Shown: positions 19,294-31,249 of the stretch, in pieces | Layout of the letters: every line of letters begins with the position of its first letter | How positions within the stretch are numbered: position 1 is the stretch's first letter | Assembly (NCBI GenBank): GCA_958510825.1 | Contig: OY294049.1 | Coordinates: 30,780,774 to 30,844,773 of the forward strand | From: Brachypterus glaber | Lineage: Eukaryota; Arthropoda; Insecta; Coleoptera; Kateretidae | Direction of reading: 5' to 3' | Length of the DNA stretch: 64,000 bases | Position numbers and translations under genes: made by a program | Notes under the pieces: model-generated | The model's input: the letters and a program-made list of their open reading frames with translations, nothing else | Database searches by the model: none | Told to the model about the DNA's origin: nothing

Positions 19294-22200
19294 CTGCGAT
19301 ACAAAATAATTTAGTTGAAAGCTTGGTATTATAAAATTATTTAATATAAACCAAGGAGCACTGAAAAGTTTAAAATTATTGAAAGCAATGAGTGTCAAGC
19401 CTAATCAGACTGTTAAGCCTAGCTTATTAGCCTAAATTATGAGACCAAATTAGTAATAAATATTAAACATTGACTTTTGTAAACCAAACAAATACAGATA
19501 CAAATATTCTTTAGAAGTACAAAGAGACAATACCACGTTTTCGCACAATAATTACCAATAGACCAAAATATCAAAGAAAGATTCCGTATTGTTTCCGTAA
19601 TATCTATAAATTATAAATATATAGTTAATATATGGCGTCTTCACCAAATTGTGTTGAAATAGTAATTAAATAAAAATAATTTTAATTTGTTTCATAATTT
19701 AATAATTATTACATATTAAAAATTATTCTCAAACACATTTTGCAAAAAAGTTCTCAAAAAAGTTTAGTATACACAGAAAAAATGTTTTCTTAAATCAAGA
19801 ATATTGTGATTCGTATATAACAATATTGTTGTATATTTGTATATACCACGGTACAATCAAATTACATATTTGTTTTAAAAACTATTGCAAAAAAGTATAA
19901 ACACAAACATAAAAATCTTTGACGCTATTGCTTAAATATATTTTTTAGAATAGTTGTTTTAAGTGTGGTTTGTCAAGCGCGCCTAAATTATACAAAAAGT
20001 ATAATTACACACAGAGAAATGTTTCTTAAATCAAAAATATATCACATTTTTTGTGTTATACCTAATTACAGATTTTATCTTGTTTCAAAAGTTTGCAAAC
20101 AGTATACACACAGAAAAATGTTTCTTAAATCAAAAATATTGTTATATCACATTTTGTTTTTTCTGTGTTAAACCTAATTACATATTTTGTCTTGTTTCAA
20201 AAGTTAGCAAACAGTATACACACAGAAAAATGTTTCTTAACCCTTACCCCCCGAGACTAAACTAATGATAATTTTTCGATTTAATTGTGTTTTTTGCTAT
20301 ACCTAAAAAGAAGAAAAAAAGAATAAAAAATACATTTTTTTTTTTAGTTTCTGTTTCCTTTGAGTTTCAGGAGACCTGTATTATACCGAATTAAATTTGT
20401 ATATTTGTTTGCATACATAAAAGTCTATTAAAGTATTTTGGATTAATATTACCTTTAATTTAATAATTATTACATATTAAAAATTATTCTCAAACACATT
20501 TTGCAAAAAAGTTCTCAAAAAAGTGTAGTATACACAGAAAAAATGTTTTCTTAAATCAAGAATATTGTGATTCGTATATAACAATATTGTTGTATATTTG
20601 TATATACCACGGTACAATCAAATTACATATTTGTTTTAAAAACTATTGCAAAAAAGTATAATCACAAACATAAAAATGTTTGACGCTATAAATATATTTT
20701 TTAGAATAGTTGTTTTAAGTGTGGTTTGTGAAGCGCGCCTAAATTATACAAAAAGTGTAATTACACACAGAGAAATGTTCCTTAAATCAAAAATATATCA
20801 CATTTTTTGTGTTATACCTAATTACAGATTTTATCTTGTTTCAAAAGTTGGCAAACAGTATACACACAGAAAAATGTTTCTTAAATCAAAAATATTGTTA
20901 TATCACATTTGTTTTTTCTGTGTTATACCTAATTACATATTTTGTCTTGTTTCAAAAGTTAGCAAACAGTATTCACACAGAAAAATGTTTCTTAACCCTT
21001 ACCCTCCCGAGACTAAACTAATGATAATTTTTCGATTTAATTGTGTTTTTTGCTATACCTAAAAAGAAGAAAAAAAAAATAAAAAATACATTTTTTTTTG
21101 GTTTCTGTTTCCTTTGAGTTTCAGGAGAGTGGTATTATACCGAATTAAATTTGTATATTTGTTTGCATACATAGAAAGTCTATAAAAGTATTTTGGATTA
21201 ATATTACCTTAAAGAAACAATTAAGCAAAAAGTGTAATTACACACAGAGAAATGTTTCTTAAATCGAAAATATTGTTATATAACATTTTCTTTTTTCTGT
21301 GTTATATCTAATTGCACATTTTATCTTGTTTAAAAAGTTAGCACAAAGTATACACTCAGAAAAATATTTATTAAATCAAAAAATTGTTATATACACCAGT
21401 ATTCTTAAACAAACTCTTTCTGTGTGCAGCAGTATTTTATTATTAATGTACTGAGAAAAAAAATATTTTAATAATAATATAATTGTATTTCTTTGTGTAT
21501 TTATCTTAATTTATTAATACACTGTACAATTAAATTGCATATTTGTTTAGACTTTTTATATTATAATTAATTGTATATTTTATCTTGTTTCAAAAGTTAG
21601 CAAAAAGTATACACACGGAAAAATCTTTCTTAAATTAAAAAATTGTTATATACAACAGTATTCTCAAACAGACTTTTTCTGTGTGCAGCAGTATTTTATT
21701 ATTAATGTTCTAAGAAAAAAAAATTAATAATAATATATTTTTATTTCTTTGTGTTTATATTTATCTTAATTTCTTAATACACCGTACAATTAAATTGCAT
21801 ATTTGTTTAGACTTTTTGTGTTATAACTAATTGTATATTTTATCTTGTTTCAAAAGTTAGCAAAAAGTATACACACGGAAAAATATTTATTAAATCAAAA
21901 AAATTGTTATATACACCAGTATTCTTAAACAGACTCTTTCTGTGTGCAGCAGTATTTTATTATTAATGTTCTAAGAAAAAAATTTTTAATAATTCAATAA
22001 TTTTATTTCTTTGTGTACACCGTACAATCAAATTGAATATTTGTTTCAAATTTAAAATACTATTGTTGCTATATTATAGCAAAAAAGCGAAAATATTTTA
22101 CAAACACAGAAAAATAAAATCTTAAATCAAGAATATGCATTAACGGAGATTTTTATTTTAGTTATTATATACTTATAATTTAATACATTTTAACACAAAA

Positions 22201-22945
22201 AATATCTTTAAAAACATTATTTAAGCTTACCTAAATTACTGGGGAAAATACCATATGATGAAATGCGTAGCATTACTTTGACTTTTGAGCCCAATTATGA
22301 AACAATTTTTATTAATTATATTTATTTTTATTCTCTGTGTGTGGTTTTAATTTTATCTCATTAATTATATTTTTTTAAGTTAATAATTTTATTTCTCTGG
22401 GTGTTATTTAAATTTATCTTATTATTTTAAAATAAATTAATTTTAGCTATCTCAATGGTTTGTACCTAAATTATGAAACAATTTTTATTATCAAAATTTA
22501 ATCGTTTTAATATGCATATATTATAAATTATAATTTATAATTGTCTAGTCAGCACATCGTGTATATAATTAAATTTAATCTTATTATGTATAACTATAAA
22601 TAACTATCAATAAAGGTTAAGTTTATCAATATCTTAGCAAAGCAATTATAAATTATTAGTTTTTAATAATTGCAGATTATGTTTCAAAAAGTTGGCAAAA
22701 AGTATACACAAAGAAAAATGTTTCTTAATTATTTTATACAAATCACATTTTGTTTTTTTTTTGTATTATACCCAATTGAAGATTTTATTTCGTTTCAAAA
22801 GTTAGCAAAAAGTATAATTACCCAGAAAAATATTTCTTAAATCAAGAATATTGTTATTTCTCATTTGTTTTTCTGTATTATTACTGTGAGCAAAAAGTAT
22901 AATTACACACAGAAAAATATTTCCTAAATTAAGAATATTGTTATA

Positions 22946-23954
22946 CAGTATAAGCTCAATAATGTGAACATGCGTATATATGAACTATTAGGGTTTGAGA
23001 GCACAGAATTTTTTCTATTGACTTCTCTGTAACGTGGACATCATAAACTCTCTTTAACGTGAACAACCAGTTTTAACATGTTTATACATATTTTTATGTA
23101 GTTGTTTCTCTTACTTAATAATCAGTAAATTTTCTAAGAAACCGTTTTTTAGAGTTGACTTTGGTTTGTTGTAAAATAGGTTAGACTAGAGTGGCTTAAT
23201 GTGACCCTTTCTGTCAAAAATAAGACATAATTTAAAATCTAGAGAAATGGCAAATCCGCAAACATGTTTTTAACCGTTTCCTGATATACGAAAGTGCTGT
23301 GTTTACCATACCTCGCATATTATTAAACTTTTTTTGTTCTCCAGTTGAATTAATCATATTCTTTCTTCATTCTGTAATTACGAAATAGATAAATGGAACC
23401 CATTTTCTTCTGACTTAGAGTAACATGTAATAAACCTTTTTTGAAAATGTGCGCACATGTAATTTGTGACATCTAGTGCCAAACCAACTAACAATTTTTA
23501 CCAGATTTTATTGTCTCCACTCTGACACATTAAGGCTCTCTAGGTTAAACTATGCAAAAGGGTAGAAATCGAAAATTATTTAGGAACTTGACTTTTACTA
23601 ATCTAGCTAAAAAGTTTGGGTATGGTGAAATTAACAATTTGTTATATAAAAAATAAAAGCGTTAAAATACTTAATATTAATACTTTAAAACCAAGTAAAA
23701 AACAAACATTAAAAAAATGGAAAGAAAATTTTACCAGTGTTTTCTTGTATAGCTAGAAAGGAATTTTAATAATTAAAATTTTATATTTTATCATACAATT
23801 TTTTAACTAGAATAAAGTTTGGCAAAATAAAAAAAATTTAATTAACTTAAATTTCTTGTCATACAAAGCTTGAAGTATATTATATTTTCACCTGCATGAA
23901 GTCACGTTAATTTAAACAGCCCCCGGTTTTTTTTTGTGTTCACAGCTTGTACTG
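22946..23954. mobile_element. pogo/Tigger-like element inserted in the Polinton
   Basis: CAGTATAAGCTC at the left end and its near reverse complement AGCTTGTACTG at the right end, flanked by TA on both sides (22944-22945 and 23955-23956). The flanks belong to one interrupted Polinton repeat unit (GAATATTGTTATA before, TATAATATTCTCAGCC after), confirming an insertion. The interior has NLAKKFGYGEINNL in a broken frame near 23600-23650, like the helix-turn-helix start of pogo-type transposases. No catalytic domain seen. Confidence 0.6.
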
Positions 23955-23956
23955 TA

Positions 23957-26900
23957 TAATATTCTCAGCCAACTTTTTTCTGTGTGCAGCAGTATTTTGT
24001 TATTAATTTATTGAGAAAAAAATCAATTTTGATTCTGATAATAATATTATAATTTAATAATTTTATTTGTGTTTAAAAGTTATTTTATCAATAATATGTA
24101 ATAAGTTATTATTATAACATAAAATGATTTTAGCTATAATAAGGTCAGGTTTAAATACTTTATCTTTACATGACCATAATTATAATTAGTATACACTGAA
24201 AAAATATAAAAACAATATATAATAAAATAAAAAAAATATTTATTGTTGTGAAAATACCTTCAATATAAGATGTATTTTTCTTATTTTCTTTAATGTTGTA
24301 TGCTGTATTGACAACTAAGCCTTAATTTGAACCAAAAATAATGGTCTTTTGTCTAAAAAGAACTAAAAAGGCAGTGATTTTTGCTTTTTTTTAATTTAGT
24401 CTGTACGCATTAATCAATAAATTTGTATTACAAGGGTTATTCAAACAACAAGTCCAAACCTGTATTATTTTTTTTCATTTATTTCTGCCCCCAAAACTTA
24501 TTTATGTGTCTAGTAATTAAGCTTTTAGTTATTGTTTTTTGTACATTTTTTTAATTTTTTTATTAGAAAACTTTAAGAACTTGTTAGCTAAAGATTAAAG
24601 AAATTTTCACAAGCTTAGTCTAAAATAAAATAACGTTATATCTTTTTAGAATAATAATCAAACTGTAATAGCAAAAATAATGCAAGTTAAAATATTTAAT
24701 TTCTTTCAAATACTTAAACACAAGTTAAAATTATTTAAATAAAATATTCCTGAAAAAAATTGTTGTAAAATTTATATTACACATTCATATAGAGAACAAA
24801 GCATTTTTTTTGTTTTGTAAAAAAAGTATCAAAGTGTCAAGTTTTTACAACAAAAATAATTTAACAGAAAATAAAAGAAAATTAGGTTTTGATCAAGGGG
24901 TTTGTATTACTTGCAGTCAAAACATACATTTTCGGTAATAATATTTTAAATAACACATGGTTGAAATCTTTTCATATCCAAATTGTTTATATAAATTATG
25001 CAAATTTTAAATTTTAAAATATAATAATAAGCTTCATTTACAGATTTATATTATGCACCTTAAATACAATCACAAACATATATAAATATATCTCATACTA
25101 TGAGATAGGCTTATACAAGTCTTGTAGTCGTAATATAATTTACAGTTTTAAAAGTTTCAATTTACATTTACAACGTAATACACCACTCAACAGGTAAGTT
25201 GGCATTATTATACCATAAAAGTATTAGGTTGAAAAGAAACGTTTTCTACTAGCTTTTGTTTTCGAGTTGCAATTATTTTTATCTTAATTATATACAATAC
25301 ATAATAAGATTTTTTAATTATTTAGCTACCCTCGTATATTAGTAAAAAATATGCAAGTATCAAGTAAATAAACTAGCTCCTAAATTGAAATACTGTAATT
25401 ATATTTTTTGGCCTTTTTGATAGTCGTATCTTAAAAATGTCCTCATTTTTATTTTTGTTTCTTATCCAAGTTAAACAATATTTAAATTTGGCAATTCATA
25501 AAATATATTTAATGTTATCATTTTAAACAATGTATATGGAGGTGAAATAAATTCTCGTTAAATTATACATTTTAATAGTAAAATAATTTAAAATTAAGCA
25601 TTTTTTTTAAATAACAAATATTTTACTATTATATATTTTTTTAATAATAATGAAAATGACTTTGTTTCTCAAAAGCTAGTAAAAAATGTTTCTGTACACT
25701 TGTTGTTTTGTTTTGTCACAAAACGAGTAATTTATTTTAGGTGAATCACCTTGTATAGTTTATTTTTAATTAATCAGATTGGGAAAGTAGTTTATGTAAT
25801 AATATTATAATTATTAACACGGTATTTTTATATAAAGAGTGCGTTTTTTATTACTATGTTGTGTTTTTAGAGAAAATAACATTAAAATTAATTAACTTCA
25901 GGGAATTTGATATCACGATTTGATATTTATTTGAAAAATTTTTTTTAAATGATATCACAGGCTTAAAAGCACTAAGTCAATTTAGTTGATCAAACTACTT
26001 ATTTTTTTAATTAACAAATGGAGCATTATTAATTCCAATTTGCATTAGTTCATTTTTCCAAAAATAATTATTACAAAATTTAAATTTAAATTTGTATCTC
26101 AGTCATGTTTTATGACTCTTTGCTTGTAAGCATACGATATATGGTTTATAGCTTGTCCTTGAATTACTAAAGGAGTTCATTAGTTGAGATAGATAAAAAA
26201 ATTATAAAAACATGTCAAAAAAAATTATGTATTCTAATTTAATAAAAATCTATTAAAATCTCTATCTCTATCTAGGCTGGTTTTCATCGCAGACCAGTAT
26301 TTTTAATGGACTGTTTTCAAATTAATAATAAAATTATTTTTTTAAATAGTTTACCCCTTTTAACTTTAATTTTTTTAATGGGATTTTAATAGGCTTTCCT
26401 AAGATTTTTTCTTATTTACAATTTTATTTTATTTTTTAAGTTATTTTAAAAAGATTTGCACAAAAATGAATTGATTTATACAACTATTTTTAAAATCAAA
26501 TAATTTATTTTCCCCCTTTTAAACATATCATTTTTCGTTTCTTTTTTTCTAAAATTCTACTTTAAGTTTGAGATGAGAAACATGGGCTTAAAATTTTAAA
26601 CCTTAATATTAAACAAAAAACAGTGCTTTGTGTTACACTAACCAATTAATTTTAACCATTTTTTTTAACTTTTTGTGTGTTTTTACGCACTTAGATCTTA
26701 ATCTTTTTTTTATATATTGTATAATTTTCCAAAATCTCCAAAAGGCTTTTTAAATCCTTTGATACAAGGGTCTTTAATGAAAAAATAAGTCTGTCCGTTT
26801 GATGTTAGCTGCAGTATTTTGATTAATAGACCTCGCAGGCTAGATTGATAATCATCATCATTTTGACATTATTATTGTTTCTTACATTATAGTTTACAAA

Positions 26901-27060
26901 GCACTTAGATCTCAACTTTTTATATCAAATTTAAAACTTTATATAAAAAAATGAAAAAAAAAATGTTTTTGGTTTTGAAAATTTCAAAAATATGTTTCCT
27001 TAACATTATGTCAAACTATAAATATAAGGTGCAGCAAAAGCGTAACTGTTAATAATAATT
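23957..27060. other. AT-rich Polinton interior without recognisable gene
   Basis: About 3 kb with no supported coding frame. Polinton integrase, ATPase and major capsid genes would be expected in an intact element; I see none of their motifs. It may be decayed coding DNA or unrelated filler. Confidence 0.45.
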
Positions 27061-27117
27061 AATGTTAAAATGTTTTCAATCAGTTCAGATCAGTTAAAAA
27101 CAATCAGATCAATTAAA

Positions 27118-27460
27118 AACCCGTTATATACCCGTTTAGACCTGTTTATACCCGTTTATATACCCGGTTATACCCGTTCATATACCCGTTTATACCTGTT
27201 TCGACCTGTTTATACCCGTTTTATATACCCGGTTATACCCGTTCATATACCCGTTTATACCTGTTTCGACCTGTTTATATCCGTTTATATACCCGGTTAT
27301 ACCCGTTCATATACCCGTTTATACCTGTTTCGACCTGTTTATATCCGTTTATATACCCGTTTATACCCGTTTATATACCCGTTTTTACCTGTGTCGACTA
27401 GTTTATACCCGTTTATATACCCGTTTAAAACCCGTTTATATCCGTTTATATCTGTTAAAA
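27118..27460. repeat. Minisatellite of CCCGTTTATA-type units with 64-bp higher-order period
   Basis: 10-11-bp units (CCCGTTTATA, CCTGTTTCGA, CCGGTTATAC) are arranged in a higher-order block of about 64 bp repeated three times (ACCCGTTCATATACCCGTTT near 27173, 27238 and 27301). The 133-codon open frame across it is Tyr/Pro-rich repeat translation and is not called a gene. Confidence 0.85.
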
Positions 27461-27813
27461 AACATGTCTAGGCCCGTGATGGGTGAATCAGAAAAAGAAC
27501 TAAAAAAGTAAATTGCAAAGCGTAGAATTATCAAAGATAAGCTTGATTTAATTAAACTATTCCCCTACAACAAATGTATGTTTTAAAATTAAAGAGTAAA
27601 ATTTGAGGAATAAATTTATAGATAAAAAAATTACAAAATAAATTAAAAACGTATTTATTGTTATAGATTACTTCATAAATAATTTGTTGTGACAAAAAAA
27701 AAATATTCTTCGTTTTCCCTTATTGATCTTATTTTCTATCTTTATCCCTCAAAGAAGGTTGTAAAGCCATTTTCGTACTAGGGTCTTCAGTTCGTTATTA
27801 GAAACAAGCCCCA
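27461..27813. other. AT-rich spacer downstream of the minor capsid CDS
   Basis: Separates the minisatellite from the stop of the minus-strand minor capsid CDS. A short plus-strand stretch near 27490-27570 looks faintly protein-like but carries a stop; not called. Confidence 0.35.
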
Positions 27814-28554
27814 TTATTTTTGCTTTTTCAGTTCCAATAATATTACAATTTCTTCTCCACGGAAATTTATCAAATTGGAGTTTTGATCGAGTATAGTTAG
27901 TGTTATCTTTTTTATTTGTTTTTGATTTGTAACAGGTAGATAAATAAGATTTCTAGGCTCTATATTTATACTATAACCTGGGTCTACTCCTGGTGCAAAC
28001 TGGTACAAAGTGTGTGAGGTTTTGCTATTATAGTATGAACCTGAAACAATATCACATTCTATACGAATTGTTACCACTTTAACAATATTTACAGGTAAAT
28101 CTGATTCATGTAGTTTATTAGTTTCTAAAACTCTTGCTGAAAAACCAAGTAATTTTCCTATACTATCAGTGTGATTAAAATTTATTTCATAAATACTCTC
28201 AATTTGGAACTTTAGGGTATTGTTATTAGGGGTTAAACTGATTTTATTTTGCAAATCGGTTGAAGAAAGTTGTTTTTGCAGATATTTTTCAATGTAAGCT
28301 ACTTCGTAAGACCCCGTTGGTATAGAAATAATATGCTCCTTCTTTTTCTTTGTTTTATTTTCATCAGTATTGTTTTCAACTTTTGTGTAGTAAAATTTAT
28401 TGTTTTTCCCCTCCTCAATATTAGGGATAGAATTGTACGTATAAAACCCAATCAGTGCCAAGGAATACTGATAATCAGGGTCAAGTTCTATTGGAGGGTA
28501 ATATTCTTGTGACAAAAGACTTGTATATCCTGACAGGGTGAATGTCAGAGACAT
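27814..28554 (-). CDS. Polinton minor capsid (penton-like) protein
   Basis: An intact 246-codon frame starting MSLTFTLSGYTSLLSQEYYP and ending ILLELKKQK. Blocks I recognise from Polinton minor capsid proteins are LALIGFYTYNSIPNI, IPTGSYEVAYIEKYL, SIGKLLGFSARVL, VTIRIECDIVSGSYYN, PRNLIYLPV and NFRGEEIVILL. In Polintons and related viruses this single jelly-roll protein forms the pentameric capsid vertices. It is the only full-length gene left in the element and has no stop or frameshift, unlike its neighbours. Length is normal for the family. Confidence 0.85.
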   Translation of the reverse strand: MSLTFTLSGYTSLLSQEYYPPIELDPDYQYSLALIGFYTYNSIPNIEEGKNNKFYYTKVENNTDENKTKKKKEHIISIPTGSYEVAYIEKYLQKQLSSTDLQNKISLTPNNNTLKFQIESIYEINFNHTDSIGKLLGFSARVLETNKLHESDLPVNIVKVVTIRIECDIVSGSYYNSKTSHTLYQFAPGVDPGYSINIEPRNLIYLPVTNQKQIKKITLTILDQNSNLINFRGEEIVILLELKKQK

Positions 28555-29124
28555 GACTATAATTGGAGAGATCTAAAACTATCAAGCTTTTTATAAGCTA
28601 TTAAATAAGATTCAGATATGATTAAGATAAAATTCAGATAATATTAAGATAAGGTTAAGATAGGATTAAGAATAATTTGTGGTTATAACCTAAATCCTTA
28701 AAACGACACTGATTTTTAGTTAAATAAAAAATGACAAAAAATTACATTTAGTGTTTTAACAGTACAACATTAGTGATTTTTTTTTAAATGCTGTTTATTA
28801 TCATCTTGTTATAACTATTACTTTCACCGAGGAAAGACTTTCTTTAGTAAAAAATTTGACTGGCTGTCTGGAAAATTTGTGACCAAGATAACGCTTTAAG
28901 CTACATATATTTTATACCATAGGTTTAGTTTTAGGCTGCCAATTTTTTTAAAAAAACTATAAAAAAATATACATAAAACTCAAAAAATCTAAAAAACTTC
29001 AACTTTTTTTTTGTGTAGCATTCACAATAAAATTGATATTTTTTTCCAGTATATGCAAAGGAGAAGATTTCAGCTAGTTATTCGGTTCAGTCACTCACTG
29101 TTGCTGTTATTAAAAATATTTAAA
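28555..29124. other. Divergent intergenic region between the minor capsid CDS and the polB remnant
   Basis: The flanking genes point away from each other, so this 570-bp stretch would hold two promoters. It contains AAGATAAGATT-like runs (28610-28670) and long A/T tracts. No clear element was recognised. Confidence 0.4.
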
Positions 29125-29476
29125 ATGGATAAGGTTGAAATTATTAAAAACTTTACAAAGGAAGTTAAAAAGTTTAATCTTCAATATAGAACAATAGAAT
29201 TTAAAATAAAAACAGTATCAGCTGACAAAGAACCAGTATTATGGATGAAACAAGCAGTTAATGAAATTATTAGAAAAGGAACTGAGGAGGTTAGTCCTAC
29301 TGATCAAATTGGATTCAACTTTTACTCAAAGGACTTTAAACGTAGTGAGGGTTGGCTTCGTTTTCAAGAAGGTTACTTTTAATGATATTTGGGGTATGAT
29401 CTCAAAAAGCTCAGGAATAAGCACTGATACATTTTGTTTGGTTGTTACCTCTGTTAAGATACCTATTAAAAAGTGA
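29125..29476 (+). pseudogene. Polinton DNA polymerase B, N-terminal remnant
   Basis: From MDKVEIIKNFTKEVKKFNLQ the frame carries FKIKTVSADKEPVLW, a conserved-looking DQIGFNFYSKDFKRSEGW and RFQE, then is shifted at about 29360 and continues as VTFNDIWGMISKS and TFCLVVTSVKIPI before a stop. This block order is that of the N-terminal region of Polinton/Maverick protein-primed family B polymerases. The exonuclease and polymerase domains are absent, so this is a short remnant. Confidence 0.7.
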
Positions 29477-30818
29477 AAAGAGAAAGGATACGCTCCTACC
29501 TTAAAATAAATTTTTACTATATTTATAAACTTTTTTTTTGCTGTAAGATCTTTATCTGAAAACTTTTTTGTCAGTCAAAACAGCCCCTTAATTTAGAAAG
29601 ATATGTTAAATATTAATAGTAAAAAATATGTTACAATATTACATTTTTTAGACTATTGATATAACTGATTTGAACGTTTATTTTTTAAGATTAAACTACT
29701 GTATACTGAATATACTCTAAAATGTATGTAAAAATAGAGTTTGAAAGCAGCAAACAATTTACGTATATTACATGATTGCATATTACATGATTCTATATAA
29801 AGCACTTAGTAATATAATAAAAAAATTACTTTAATTGATTTGTATGTTTATATGTTTATTTTATATACTTAATAATATTTTTATATATTACGTTATTTAT
29901 ATATATATTTTGTTAAAAAGTAAAATTTTAAAATATAAAAAATTGTACATCTATTTATCCTTTATACCAAAAATTATGAGAGCTGTTGAGAATATACCAT
30001 TGAATTCGAAGCATTACATTCTGAATTACTTAAAATAATAAAATGTTTTTAAGTAAAAACTAGTTTACAAAACCTTTTTTGGAGGCTTCCATATCTTCTA
30101 GTTAAGCCTTAAATTGAAATTTTAAATTAGTACTGTTTTCGAGATAACAGCTGTTTAATAAATATACATATAAAAATTTCAAACAACTTTTTTTGTATCT
30201 ACTTTCTGTATTTTGACAAATACATTCACAATTTTCGATCTTCCCTGTAAACGACACCTTATCTGTTATGGCTGTAAAGTAATACTTTCCACCTTTTGTG
30301 AATTTTTTTATAAAAACATTTTTTTTTCTAAAATAAGGAAAAAGATATAAAATAATAAAGTTTAAATGATTGATATTTTCAATAGGCTTAGTTTCCTTGA
30401 TTTTTCTTGAAAATTTTGAGTTGATCGGATTGTTCTTCCTTGACTTATCATGCGAACAAGAATACATAACATACAGACTGACGGACTTATGTAAAAGTTG
30501 TTTAGAAAAACACTTTAGTATAAATGTCTTTAATTTTAGACATTTGGGTTCAAAGAAAACGTATAATAAATAAAAATACCTTTCTGTGTGCACTTTTAGA
30601 ATGCAATTTGACTTTTTGACTGATAATAAAATACTTTTCACTTATTGTTATGAAATTTTTATAATTTAGCCTAGGCTGAGCTGTTAAATTATTATTTTTG
30701 TGTTATATTTTTAAATAAAAAATATAAAAAGTATATTTTTTCATATAACTTTTTTTTCAGTGTAACAAAGGCTAATGAATAAATGCATACATAGTTGTAT
30801 AAAGTAGTTATTTTTAAA
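29477..30818. other. AT-rich Polinton interior; no supported gene
   Basis: The rest of polB should follow here but no polymerase motif is visible. A 179-codon minus-strand open frame (30102-30641) has no recognisable motif and covers repeat-like sequence, so it is not called. Confidence 0.4.
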
Positions 30819-31249
30819 ATGGGTGTTGATAAGTTTGGTAGTTCTTCTTTGACATCAGAAAAACCTATAAATATAAGACCTCAGCCTCAAGTATTATCTT
30901 TAGACTCTGAGGGTAATGTGAATGTAAAAAATAGAAAATTGGTTAATGTTTTACAACCTAAAAATGCTTTCGAGTGTTCTAATAAATCGTATGTCGATAA
31001 TTGTTATAAAAATGCAATGGATAATATAAAAATTTTAAAAGATTCACTGATTCAGATTCAGAAAGAGAAAAGGTGTTTAAAAAAGAATTACAAGATTCCA
31101 TACAGTTACTACTAAATAGTACTAGCAAAGATATAAATAAAGAGTTAGTTGCCTTACAAAATAAAATTAAGGAGCTACATGAAAAAATAAATAGACAGAA
31201 AGTCATGTTAAAATACCGTTATCTGGAATTGTTGATTTTAATAATTTAA
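30819..31249 (+). pseudogene. Polinton hypothetical protein with C-terminal coiled coil, frameshifted
   Basis: Starts MGVDKFGSSSLTSEKP. The middle has NVKNRKLVNVLQPKNAFEC then SNKSYVDN, a pattern I associate with an uncharacterised Polinton protein. After a frameshift at about 31080 the reading continues as a coiled coil (ELVALQNKIKELHEKINRQ) to TAA 31247-31249. Function unknown. The KLVNV..P....A..K.YVD block also occurs in phage fibre-type proteins, so a structural role is possible but unproven. Confidence 0.5.

Larger units (their letters stand above)
18723..22250. repeat. Left terminal inverted repeat of the Polinton (~3.5 kb)
   Basis: Pairs with 31421-34217; the inner end is marked by ATTACTGGGGAAAAT at about 22236-22250. 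It is about 730 bp longer than the right arm because a block of 761 bp (19701-20461) is repeated from 20462. Inside, units with CACACAGAAAAATGTTTCTT and TTGTTTCAAAAGTTAGCAAA recur. Short open frames here arise from the repeats and are not genes. Confidence 0.9.

Noticed and set aside
20053..21062. Overlapping open frames of 68-138 codons that recur on the opposite strand near 32649-32949
   Set aside because: They lie in the Polinton inverted arms and their repeated blocks; matching translations reflect DNA repetition, not protein conservation.
27070..27471. 133-codon Tyr/Pro-rich open frame
   Set aside because: Translation of a minisatellite with period about 10-11 bp; open by chance of unit composition. 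It is not a CRISPR array either: no spacers.
27480..27570. Short stretch reading ESEKELKK then RRIIKDKLDLIKLF, reminiscent of some Gag N-termini
   Set aside because: Too short, carries a stop, and no Gag motif follows.
30102..30641. 179-codon minus-strand open frame in the Polinton interior
   Set aside because: No motif, AT-driven composition, and the opposite strand resembles a dispersed repeat with ACATACAGACTGACGGAC.
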